Below, in pieces: positions 53,574 to 61,090 of a stretch of DNA of 64,000 nucleotides; position 1 is the first letter of the stretch, and every line of letters begins with the position of its first letter. The notes beneath the pieces were generated by a model. That model saw only the letters and a program-made list of their open reading frames with translations. It searched no databases and was not told where the DNA came from. The translations under genes and the position numbers were made by a program. Origin of the DNA: Phytohabitans kaempferiae (GTDB taxonomy: Bacteria; Actinomycetota; Actinomycetes; Mycobacteriales; Micromonosporaceae); NCBI RefSeq assembly GCF_042433955.1, contig NZ_JBHLUH010000046.1:7263-71262 (forward strand), given 5' to 3'.

Positions 53574-54752
53574 TCAGAAGAGCTGTCCGAGCTGGAACAC
53601 CAAATTGTCCCACCACTCCGAAACCACAGCGAGGTAAGCCTTGCCCACCGTGGACACAGCGACCGCCGACGCCATCGCGGCCACCGCCGAAAGCACGAGC
53701 AGGAGCAGGGACGATCCGGAGATGCTCTGCCGGTACAGCCGGCTCACGCCCTTGGCGTCGACCAGCTTGCCGCCCACCTTGAGACGGGTCAGGAAGGTCG
53801 AGGCCATCCCGCCGCGCCCCTTGTCCAGGAACTCCACCAGCGTCGCGTGCGTGCCGACCGCCACGATCAGCGAGGCACCCTTTTCGTCGGCGAGCAGCAT
53901 CGCCAGGTCTTCGCTGGTCGCCGCCGCCGGGAACGTGATCGCCGACAGCCCCAGCTGCTGCACCCGGGCCAGCCCCGGCGCCCGCCCATCGGGGTAGGCG
54001 TGCACGATCACCTCGGCCCCGCAGCGCAGCACGTCGTCGGTGACCGAGTCCATGTCCCCGATGATCATGTCGGGCGTGTAGCCCGCCTCGACCAGCGCGT
54101 CGGCACCGCCGTCGACGCCGATCAGCACCGGCTTGAACTCCCGGATGTACGGCCGCAGCACGTCGAGGTCGGCCTTGTAGTCGTAGCCGCGCACCACGAT
54201 CAGGCAGTGCCGCCCGGCGATGTGCGTCGCGATCTCCGGCACGCCCACACCGTCGAGCAGCAGGTCGCGCTCCTGCTTGAGGTATTCCATCGTGTTGGCC
54301 GCGAACGCCTCCAGCTGCACGGACAGCCCTTCGCGGGCGTCCGCCATAGCCTTCGCGACACTCTCCAGGTCCTGCCGTACGCCGTGCGCGACCGGCTCAC
54401 CGCCGACGTACACCGTGTTGTCGTCGACACGGACCGTGTCGCCCTCGCGGACCTGCTGGAAGATGCCCTCGCCGAGGTCGTCCAGGAGCGGGATGCCCGC
54501 CCGCACCAGAACCTCGGGGCCAAGATTGGGGTACCGCCCGGACACGGACGGCTTCGCGTTGAGCACCGCCGACACCCCGACCGCCACCAGTGAGTCGGCC
54601 GCGACCCGGTCGAGGTCGACGTGGTCGATGACGGCGATGTCGCCCGGGCGCAGCCGGCCCGCCAGACGCTTCGTCCGGCGGTCGAGGCGCGCGGTGCCGG
54701 TTACGTTGCCCGGTTCTGCGCTCCGGGTCCGGCGCAAGGCTGGTAGACGCAT
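53574..54752 (-). CDS. steA: SteA, cell-separation protein
   Basis: 392 residues. GTARLDRRTKRLAGRLRPGD IAVIDHVDLDRVAADSLVA, the thiamin-pyrophosphokinase-like core DMIIGDMDSVTDDVLRCGAE and HAYPDGRAPGLARVQQLGL are the SteA hallmarks. A C-terminal membrane helix (SSLLLLVLSAVAAMASAVAV) anchors it. It should work with SteB at the division site. ATG 54752 is chosen from the family's MRLPALRR start; ATG 54761 or 54779 cannot be excluded. 14 bp separate it from steB. Confidence 0.9.
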   Translation of the reverse strand: MRLPALRRTRSAEPGNVTGTARLDRRTKRLAGRLRPGDIAVIDHVDLDRVAADSLVAVGVSAVLNAKPSVSGRYPNLGPEVLVRAGIPLLDDLGEGIFQQVREGDTVRVDDNTVYVGGEPVAHGVRQDLESVAKAMADAREGLSVQLEAFAANTMEYLKQERDLLLDGVGVPEIATHIAGRHCLIVVRGYDYKADLDVLRPYIREFKPVLIGVDGGADALVEAGYTPDMIIGDMDSVTDDVLRCGAEVIVHAYPDGRAPGLARVQQLGLSAITFPAAATSEDLAMLLADEKGASLIVAVGTHATLVEFLDKGRGGMASTFLTRLKVGGKLVDAKGVSRLYRQSISGSSLLLLVLSAVAAMASAVAVSTVGKAYLAVVSEWWDNLVFQLGQLF

Positions 54753-55187
54753 CGTGACCATCGTGGCATGTCTCGGCATGTTTTTCCCGACGCGACGCGC
54801 ATGACCAGGGCGAAGGCAAATTTCATGTGACCGGGCTCACTACCTTTGGTGATCCGTTAGCCCGCTCCGCGACCGGAAGCCGGCGCCACCGCGGCCCACC
54901 CACGGTCCCGAATCGCGCCATAGATGCCGCTCGCGCCCGCCGCCGCGCCGCTGCTCGACGCGGTCTGCGCGCCACCGTCTCCTTCCACCCGGTCGCGAGG
55001 TGTCCGCTCCCCCGCGCGGCTCTCCCGTGGGGCAGGAGTTTCCTTCGGCGAAGCGGAGCGGAGCCGCCGCGATGTGACGCCCCATCCCCCGCGCCGGGTG
55101 ACATCCCGTCACGTGATCCGCCAGTCGTCACCACACGCCAACTCACCCGGATCGGCTCAGGGCCGCGATGCGGGCGACCTCACGTCC
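54753..55187. other. Intergenic region between recN and steA
   Basis: About 435 bp without a convincing gene. An inverted repeat GTGAC-ATCCC-GTCAC (55098-55112) lies in the middle. It may hold the recN terminator and the steA promoter. Confidence 0.4.
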
Positions 55188-56897
55188 CTACGAGCGCTTT
55201 TCGCGGGCGGCGACCGCCAGCAGCTCCTCCGCATGGGCGATCCCCAGGTCGGAGTCGGGCAGGCCGGCGAGCATGCGGGCCAGCTCGCGGGCCCGGTCGG
55301 TGTCTTCGACCACGCGCACACCGCTGGTGGTCACCGCTCCCCCGGTGTCCTTGGCGACCACCAGGTGCCGGTCGGCGAAGGCGGCCACCTGCGGCAGGTG
55401 CGTCACCACCAGGACCTGGTGACTGCGGGCCAGCCGGGCCAGACGGCGGCCGATCTCCACGGCGGCCTGACCGCCCACGCCGGCGTCGACCTCGTCGAAG
55501 ACCAGGGTCGGCGGGCCGCCCGCACCGGCGAAAACCACCTCGATCGCCAGCATCACGCGGGACAGCTCGCCACCGGAGGCACCCCGCTGAAGAGGCAGCG
55601 CGGGGGCGCCGGGGTGGGCCAGCAGCCGCAGCTCGACCTCGTCGGCGCCGTCGGGACCGATCTCGCGCGGCACCACCGCCACCTCGATGCGGGCGTGCGG
55701 CATCGCCAGGCCGGCCAGCTCCACCGTGACCTGCTCGGCGAAGCTGCCGGCCGCCTCCTGCCGGGCCGCCGTCAGCCGCCCCGCCAGCTCGGTCGCCTCG
55801 GCGGCCAGCCGCTGGCGCTCGCGGTCGAGCTCCTCCAGCAGCTCGTCGGAGGTGTCCAGCTCGGACAGTCGCGCCCGGGCCCGCTCGGCCCAGGCGATCA
55901 CACCGTCGACGTCGTCGGCGTACTTGCGGGTCAGCCCCCGCAGCGCGGCCCGGCGCTCGTAGAGGGCCTCGAGGCGTGCGGGGTCGGCGTCGAGCGCGCC
56001 CAGGTATGCCGACAGCTCGGCCGACACGTCACCGATGAGCGTGGCCGCCTCCTCAAGCCGGACGGCCAGGTCACCGAGCTTGCCATCCACACCGGCCTGC
56101 GCCTCCAGCGTGCGCCGCGCGGTGCCGATCAGGCTGGTCGCGTCGGGGGTCTCGTCGCCGCCCTCGACACCGGCCGCGATCGCCCCGTATGCCAACGCGG
56201 CCGCCGTGCGCAGCCCTTCGGCGTGCTCCAGCCGCTGCGCCTCGGCCTTGAGCTCGTCGTCTTCACCGGGCTGCGGGTCGACCCTGGTGATCTCGTCGAG
56301 ACCGAGCCGCAGCAGGTCGGCCTCCTGGTTGCGCTCGCGGGCGTTGCGCCGCCGGTCGGCCAGGTCGTCTTCGACCGCGCGCCACTGCGTGTACGCCTCG
56401 CGGAACGTCTCGAGCAGCTTCTCGTGCTCCGGCCCGGCGAACCGGTCGAGCGAGGCCCGCTGCTCGGCGGGGCGCAGCAGCCGCAGCTGGTCGGACTGGC
56501 CGTGCACCGCGACCACCTGCTCGCCCACGTCGCCGAGCACCGACACCGGCATGCTCCGCCCGCCGACGTGTGCCCGCGACCTCCCCTCGACGGTGACCGT
56601 GCGGCTGAGCAGCACGGTGCCATCCTCATCAGGCTCGGCACCGGCGTCTGCGATGCGCGCGTTGACCGCGGCGGCCGCCTTCTTGGCCAGCCGCAGCCGC
56701 CCCTCGACCACCGCCCGGCCGGGATCGGCGCGCACCCGGCCCGCGTCGGCGCGACCGCCGAAAAGCAGGCCAAGGCCGGTGACGACCATGGTCTTGCCCG
56801 CACCCGTCTCGCCGGTGATCACGTTCATCCCGTCGGTGAGCGGCAGAGTGGTGTCCTCGATGACGCCGAGGCCGGTGATGCGCAGCTCTTCCAGCAC
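55188..56897 (-). CDS. recN: DNA repair protein RecN
   Basis: 569 residues, an SMC-like ATPase in double-strand-break repair. The N-terminal lobe has LEELRITGLGVIEDTTLPLT and the Walker A VITGETGAGKTMVVTGLGLL. The coiled-coil arms fill residues about 170-350 (DLADRRRNARERNQEADLLR). The C-terminal lobe has the signature QRGASGGELSRVMLAIEVVF and Walker B PPTLVFDEVDAGVGGQAAVE. GTG 56897 gives the standard VLEELRI start. It follows nadK with 70 bp between them. Confidence 0.96.
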   Translation of the reverse strand: MLEELRITGLGVIEDTTLPLTDGMNVITGETGAGKTMVVTGLGLLFGGRADAGRVRADPGRAVVEGRLRLAKKAAAAVNARIADAGAEPDEDGTVLLSRTVTVEGRSRAHVGGRSMPVSVLGDVGEQVVAVHGQSDQLRLLRPAEQRASLDRFAGPEHEKLLETFREAYTQWRAVEDDLADRRRNARERNQEADLLRLGLDEITRVDPQPGEDDELKAEAQRLEHAEGLRTAAALAYGAIAAGVEGGDETPDATSLIGTARRTLEAQAGVDGKLGDLAVRLEEAATLIGDVSAELSAYLGALDADPARLEALYERRAALRGLTRKYADDVDGVIAWAERARARLSELDTSDELLEELDRERQRLAAEATELAGRLTAARQEAAGSFAEQVTVELAGLAMPHARIEVAVVPREIGPDGADEVELRLLAHPGAPALPLQRGASGGELSRVMLAIEVVFAGAGGPPTLVFDEVDAGVGGQAAVEIGRRLARLARSHQVLVVTHLPQVAAFADRHLVVAKDTGGAVTTSGVRVVEDTDRARELARMLAGLPDSDLGIAHAEELLAVAAREKRS

Positions 56898-56967
56898 GCC
56901 ACCAGACAGTAGTAGCGCGGTCCGGCGCTTGGCCACCCGACGTGCCCCGATCTAGGAGGCTGGATGG

Positions 56968-57870
56968 TCAGGTGCGGCTGCCGCGCCACCCGTCGACCGG
57001 CAGCTCGAACTTCGCCACCAGCCGATCTGTGAACGGTTCCTCCCGTAAGCGGACGATCCGGACCGGCAGCGCGCCCCGCCGCACCGTGACGCGCGCGCCC
57101 GGCGGCAGGTCGAAGACGCGCCGCCCGTCGCAGCAGAGCGCCGCGAACGTGGTGTACGGGTCCACGTCGATCACGAAGGTCGAGGTGGGCGCGGTCACCA
57201 ACGGGCGGCTGAAGAGCGCGTGCGCGCTGATCGGCACCAGCAACAGCGCCTCCAGCTCGGGCCACACCACCGGCCCGCCGGCCGAGAACGCGTACGCCGT
57301 CGAGCCGGTCGGCGTCGCGCAGATCACGCCGTCGCACCCGTAGCGGGACAGCGGCCGCCCGTCCACGTCGACGAGCAGCTCCAGCATGTGCGCCCGCTGT
57401 CCCTTCTCGACACTCACCTCGTTGAGCGCCCAGGACTCGGCGATCCGCTCACCGTCCACTTCGGCCACCACGTCGAGGGTGATCCGGGAGTCCACTGTGT
57501 ACGCACGTGCCACCACGTCGCGTACCGCCTGGTCGAGATCGCGGATCTCCGCCTCGGCCAGGAAACCGACCCGGCCGAGGTTGATGCCGAGCAGCGGAGC
57601 GGCCACCGGGCGGGCCAACTCGGCCGCCCGCAGGAACGTCCCGTCGCCGCCCAGCGCGAACACGATCTCCACACCGGCCGCCGCCGCCAGCCCGCTCACC
57701 GGCTTGACCTCGGGCAGGTCGAGATCGGCCGCCTCCTCGGCCACCACACGCACCTCGAAGCCGGCCGCGATCAGGTCGGCCGCCACGGTGCGCGCGTGCG
57801 CGGTGCTGTCCTGCCGCCCGGTGTGCGTGACCAGCAACGCCGCCCGGCCGGGCGCCTCCCCGGAAGGCAT
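56968..57870 (-). CDS. nadK: NAD kinase
   Basis: 300 residues. It phosphorylates NAD to NADP. The hallmark GGDGTFLRAAELARPVAAPL, the LGINLGRVGFLAEAE loop, and the second motif GCDGVICATPTGSTAYAFSA GGPVVWPELEALLLVPI are all present. ATG 57870 has GGTGGGGG 7 bp upstream. A GTG at 57876 inside the tlyA stop is an alternative. Co-transcribed with tlyA, with which it nearly overlaps. Confidence 0.96.
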   Translation of the reverse strand: MPSGEAPGRAALLVTHTGRQDSTAHARTVAADLIAAGFEVRVVAEEAADLDLPEVKPVSGLAAAAGVEIVFALGGDGTFLRAAELARPVAAPLLGINLGRVGFLAEAEIRDLDQAVRDVVARAYTVDSRITLDVVAEVDGERIAESWALNEVSVEKGQRAHMLELLVDVDGRPLSRYGCDGVICATPTGSTAYAFSAGGPVVWPELEALLLVPISAHALFSRPLVTAPTSTFVIDVDPYTTFAALCCDGRRVFDLPPGARVTVRRGALPVRIVRLREEPFTDRLVAKFELPVDGWRGSRT

Positions 57871-57872
57871 GT

Positions 57873-58664
57873 TCACGCCCCCACCACCGCCCGTACCCGC
57901 GCCGCGTCGACCTCGGGCGCGTCGCGGCGCAGCCACAGGAAGAACTCGACGTTGCCGCTCGGCCCGGGCAGCGGGCTGGCCGCCACACCGGCCACGCCGA
58001 GCCCCTCGGCCCGCGCGGCCTCGGCCACGTCGAGCACGGCCTCCGCGCGCAGCGCCGGCTCGCGGACGACGCCGCCGGCACCGACCCGCTCCTTGCCTAC
58101 CTCGAACTGCGGCTTGACCATGAGCGCGAGGTCACCGTCGACGGCGGTGCAGCCGGCCAGGGCCGGCAGCACCAGGCGCAGCGAGATGAACGACAGGTCG
58201 GCCACCGTCAGCCCCACCGGTCCGCCGATCATCTCCGCGGTGAGGGTACGGACATTGGTGCGCTCCAGCACGGTGACCCGTGGATCGTTGCGCAGCGCCC
58301 ACGCGAGCTGCCCGTAGCCGACGTCGACCGCCACCACCTCGGCCGCGCCCGTGCGCAGCAGCACGTCGGTGAAGCCCCCGGTCGACGCGCCCGCGTCCAG
58401 GCACCGCCGCCCCGACACCTCCAGCCCTTCGGGGCCGAAGGCGGCCAGCGCGCCGGCGAGCTTGTGGCCGCCACGGGAGACGTACTCCACCGTGTCGCCC
58501 ACGACCCGCACCGCATCGGCCGGGTCGACCATGGCCGCCGGCTTGCGGGCCGGTACGCCACGCACCCGCACCCGACCCGCCTCGACCAGCTCGGCCGCCT
58601 GCTCGCGGGAACGGGCCAGCCCTCGGCGGACCAGCTCCGCGTCGAGGCGGGCGCGGCGTGCCAT
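57873..58664 (-). CDS. tlyA: 16S/23S rRNA 2'-O-methyltransferase TlyA
   Basis: 263 residues. An N-terminal S4 domain (LDAELVRRGLARSREQAAEL) is followed by the methyltransferase: KLAGALAAFGPEGLEVSGRR, then CLDAGASTGGFTDVLLRTGA and VVAVDVGYGQLAWALRNDPR with the FtsJ-like K-D-K-E set (LALMVKPQFEVGKERV). It modifies C1409 of 16S and C1920 of 23S rRNA in mycobacteria, and its loss gives capreomycin resistance there. ATG 58664. Confidence 0.95.
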   Translation of the reverse strand: MARRARLDAELVRRGLARSREQAAELVEAGRVRVRGVPARKPAAMVDPADAVRVVGDTVEYVSRGGHKLAGALAAFGPEGLEVSGRRCLDAGASTGGFTDVLLRTGAAEVVAVDVGYGQLAWALRNDPRVTVLERTNVRTLTAEMIGGPVGLTVADLSFISLRLVLPALAGCTAVDGDLALMVKPQFEVGKERVGAGGVVREPALRAEAVLDVAEAARAEGLGVAGVAASPLPGPSGNVEFFLWLRRDAPEVDAARVRAVVGA

Positions 58665-58667
58665 CGA

Positions 58668-58916
58668 TCAGGCCTGGTCGATGGTGGCGAGCGTCTCCTG
58701 GAGCGTGGAGTGCGCGGCCTCGTACTCGGCGATCTGGTCGCGGGGCGGCAGGTCGGCGGCGTTGGCCAGCGCCTGGATCACCGCGTCGACGGCGGGGTGA
58801 CCCGAGCCACCACCCTCCACCTCGCCCACCGAAGGCTCCACAGTGGACGGCGGGGGCGCCGGCGGCCGGAAGGGCCCCGGCGTCGGCGGGCGGTACGGTC
58901 CCGGTACCGGATGCAT
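58668..58916 (-). CDS. Small hypothetical protein
   Basis: 82 residues. A Pro-rich N-terminus (PYRPPTPGPFRPPAPPP) is followed by a helical end (DAVIQALANAADLPPRDQIA EYEAAHSTLQ). Similar short proteins occur at this position between tlyA and the phasin-like gene in related actinobacteria, as I recall. ATG 58916 overlaps the last base of the phasin-like gene. Function unknown. Confidence 0.7.
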   Translation of the reverse strand: MHPVPGPYRPPTPGPFRPPAPPPSTVEPSVGEVEGGGSGHPAVDAVIQALANAADLPPRDQIAEYEAAHSTLQETLATIDQA

Positions 58917-59575
58917 CAGGCCTCACCCGCGGCGGGCGTGGCCTTCTTGGCGACGGTCTTGCGCGGCGCGGCGGTCTTCTTCGCCGGCGCCTTGGCGGCG
59001 GCGCTCCTGGCCGGGGCGGCCGGGCTCTCCTCGGGCGCCGGCTCGGCGGGCGTGACCTTCTTCGCGACCGTCTTCTTCGCCACGGCCTTCTTGGCCACGG
59101 CCTTCTTGGCCACGGCCTTCTTGGCCACCGTCTTGGCCGGAGCCGGGGCCGCCTTCTTGGCCACCGCCTTCTTCGCGACGGTCTTCTTCGCCACCACCCC
59201 GGTCGGGGTCGGAGCATCCGCGACCGGCGCGCCCTCCGCCACCGGGGCACTCTCGGCGACCGGCGCGGCGCCCGCGCGGGCCTGCCGCAGCTCCTCCTCC
59301 AGGTCGCGCACGCGGGCGGTCAGGTCGGCGACCTCCTCGGCGGTCGCGAGCCCCACCTTGCCGAGCGTGCGGTCAACCTCGAAGCGCACGATTTTGGAAA
59401 GCGCCTCCCGGTTGGCCAGGCTGGTGGAGACCAGGTCCTCGGCCAGCGCCTGAAGCTGGGCCGCGGTCACGCCGCCCTTGCCCACCAGCTTCTTGGCGAC
59501 CTTCTGCGCCTTCTTCCTGGAGGCCTCCGTGAGCCCCAGGGCGAGCTCAAGGTACGCCTTCCACGCCTCCTGCAT
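58916..59575 (-). CDS. Phasin-like protein with a histone-H1-like Lys/Ala tail
   Basis: 219 residues. Residues 1-90 are amphipathic and helical (AWKAYLELALGLTEASRKKA QKVAKKLVGKG), resembling polyhydroxyalkanoate granule proteins of actinobacteria. EVADLTARVRDLEEELRQAR is a short coiled coil. The remainder is a Lys/Ala/Val repeat region with units such as KKAVAKKAVAKKTVAKK that is highly basic and histone-H1-like, probably binding nucleic acid. Tandem codon repeats are evident at 59050-59200. Confidence 0.8.
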   Translation of the reverse strand: MQEAWKAYLELALGLTEASRKKAQKVAKKLVGKGGVTAAQLQALAEDLVSTSLANREALSKIVRFEVDRTLGKVGLATAEEVADLTARVRDLEEELRQARAGAAPVAESAPVAEGAPVADAPTPTGVVAKKTVAKKAVAKKAAPAPAKTVAKKAVAKKAVAKKAVAKKTVAKKVTPAEPAPEESPAAPARSAAAKAPAKKTAAPRKTVAKKATPAAGEA

Positions 59576-59688
59576 CCCGAATCCTTCCGCCTGCGCCCGA
59601 TGTACAACGTCATACGCTACCGGGCGGTCGCGCCGCCCCCGTGCGGTACGGTGCGGTGGACCTGGTGTGGTGTCGATGGGAGGTTAGC

Positions 59689-60027
59689 GTGGCCACCGTG
59701 CAGGATTGCCGGGAGGCGCTGGAGAAGCTCGCCGAGCGCCTGGCGGCCAACGCCGCGGCCGCCCGCAAGCGTCTCGACCTCGACCGCACACTGGCCTGCC
59801 GCCTCTCCGACCTGGGCGTGGCCTTCCACGGTCGCCTCACCGGCGGGCAACTGCTCGACATCCAGGAGGGCGACGACAAGAGCGCCAAGATCGCTCTCAC
59901 CACCACGAGCGACGACCTGGTCGCACTCGTACGCGGCGAGCTCGACTTCGCCCGCGCACTCGGCGCCCGGCGCGTCTCGATCAGCGCCAGCCCGTTCGAC
60001 CTGCTGAAGCTCCGCAAGCTCCTCTAG
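59689..60027 (+). CDS. SCP2-like sterol-carrier domain protein
   Basis: 112 residues from GTG 59689 (GGGAGG 5 bp upstream). VQDCREALEKLAERLAANAA is followed by LACRLSDLGVAFHGRLTGGQ and SAKIALTTTSDDLVALVRGE LDFARALGARRVSI, the SCP2 pattern that forms a lipid-binding pocket. The ligand is unknown. It is transcribed alone, in the opposite direction to its neighbours. Confidence 0.75.
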   Translation: MATVQDCREALEKLAERLAANAAAARKRLDLDRTLACRLSDLGVAFHGRLTGGQLLDIQEGDDKSAKIALTTTSDDLVALVRGELDFARALGARRVSISASPFDLLKLRKLL

Positions 60028-60088
60028 GCGTCGCCGGCTGGCGCCGCGTTCGTGACCTTGGTCTGCCCCGCGCTACGGCGGGCGGCGC

Positions 60089-61090
60089 TCAGGCTGCCAG
60101 GCCCAGCGCGTGAAGCGCGTCGCGCGCGGCCGAGGTGTCGGGGGTGACCTTGGTGGCGTCGCCGCCCGACCAGGCCAGCCCGACCAGCAGCCGCAGCGCG
60201 TCGATCGCGGTGCCGTCGCCGGTCAGCCGGGGCCCGCCGCCGTCTTCCAGCCGCCAGCCCTCGACCTCGGCCGGCGGCACGCGCGCCGCGTCGGCGGTCT
60301 CGAAGAGCCCGCCCAGGTCCGCCGCCACGTACGTCGGCCGCCGCTCCGGCTCCGCCGCCAGCAGGTCGGCCGGCCCGTGCACGCCGGTGAGCACCAGCAG
60401 GCTATCCATGCCGGCCCGCACCGCGCCCTCGATGTCGGTGTCCAGGCGGTCGCCCACCACGAGCGGACGCACCGCGCCCACCCGCCGCGCCGCCGCCGCG
60501 AACAGCTCCGGCTCCGGCTTGCCAACTATCAGGTCGGGTTCCTGCCCCAGCGCCGTACGCAACGCCGCCACCAGCGAGCCATTTCCCGGCAGCGGCCCGC
60601 GCGGGCTGGGGAGCGTGCGGTCGGTGTTGGTGGCGACCCACCGCGCACCGCCACGGATCGCCACGGCCGCCTCGGCCAGGTCGGCCCAGCCCACCTGCGG
60701 CCCGTACCCCTGCACCACCGCGGCCGGCTTCTCCTCCGCCGCCGACACCGGCTCCAGCCCCGCGTCGCGCACCTCCGCGCGCAGCGCCTCGGCGCCGACC
60801 ACCAGGACCTTCGACCCCGGCGGCAGCCGCTGTGCCAGCACGGCCGCCGACGCGCCCGCCGAGGTGAGCACTTCGCCAGCATCAGCGGGTACGCCCAGAC
60901 CGGTCAACAGGTCGGCGACCTCAGGCGAGCGGCGCGAGGCGTTGTTCGTCGCGTACGCCAGCGGCACGCCAGCCCGGTGCAGCTCCCCCACGGCCTCGAC
61001 CGCGCCCGCGATGGGCCGGTCGATCAGGTAGATCACGCCGTCGAGGTCGAAGATCACCAGGTCGTACGCGTCGACCAGCCGCTCGCTCAC
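60089..61090 (-). CDS. HAD-family phosphatase (NagD-like)
   Basis: 333 residues. The HAD motif I is LVIFDLDGVIYLIDRPIAGA. Motif II is in AYATNNASRRSPEVADLLTG. Motif IV is RPLVVGDRLDTDIEGAVRAG MDSLLVLTGVHGPADL. The NagD-type cap lies between them (WADLAEAAVAIRGGARWVAT NTDRTLPSPRG). Substrate unknown (4-nitrophenyl phosphate-type or sugar/nucleotide phosphate). ATG 61090 overlaps the stop of the TPR/RGG protein by 4 bp. Confidence 0.9.
   Translation of the reverse strand: MSERLVDAYDLVIFDLDGVIYLIDRPIAGAVEAVGELHRAGVPLAYATNNASRRSPEVADLLTGLGVPADAGEVLTSAGASAAVLAQRLPPGSKVLVVGAEALRAEVRDAGLEPVSAAEEKPAAVVQGYGPQVGWADLAEAAVAIRGGARWVATNTDRTLPSPRGPLPGNGSLVAALRTALGQEPDLIVGKPEPELFAAAARRVGAVRPLVVGDRLDTDIEGAVRAGMDSLLVLTGVHGPADLLAAEPERRPTYVAADLGGLFETADAARVPPAEVEGWRLEDGGGPRLTGDGTAIDALRLLVGLAWSGGDATKVTPDTSAARDALHALGLAA

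Noticed and set aside
59050..59200. Repeats in the phasin-like gene as a possible minisatellite or CRISPR-like array
   Set aside because: They are codon repeats for KKAVAK-type units in a coding frame, without spacers.
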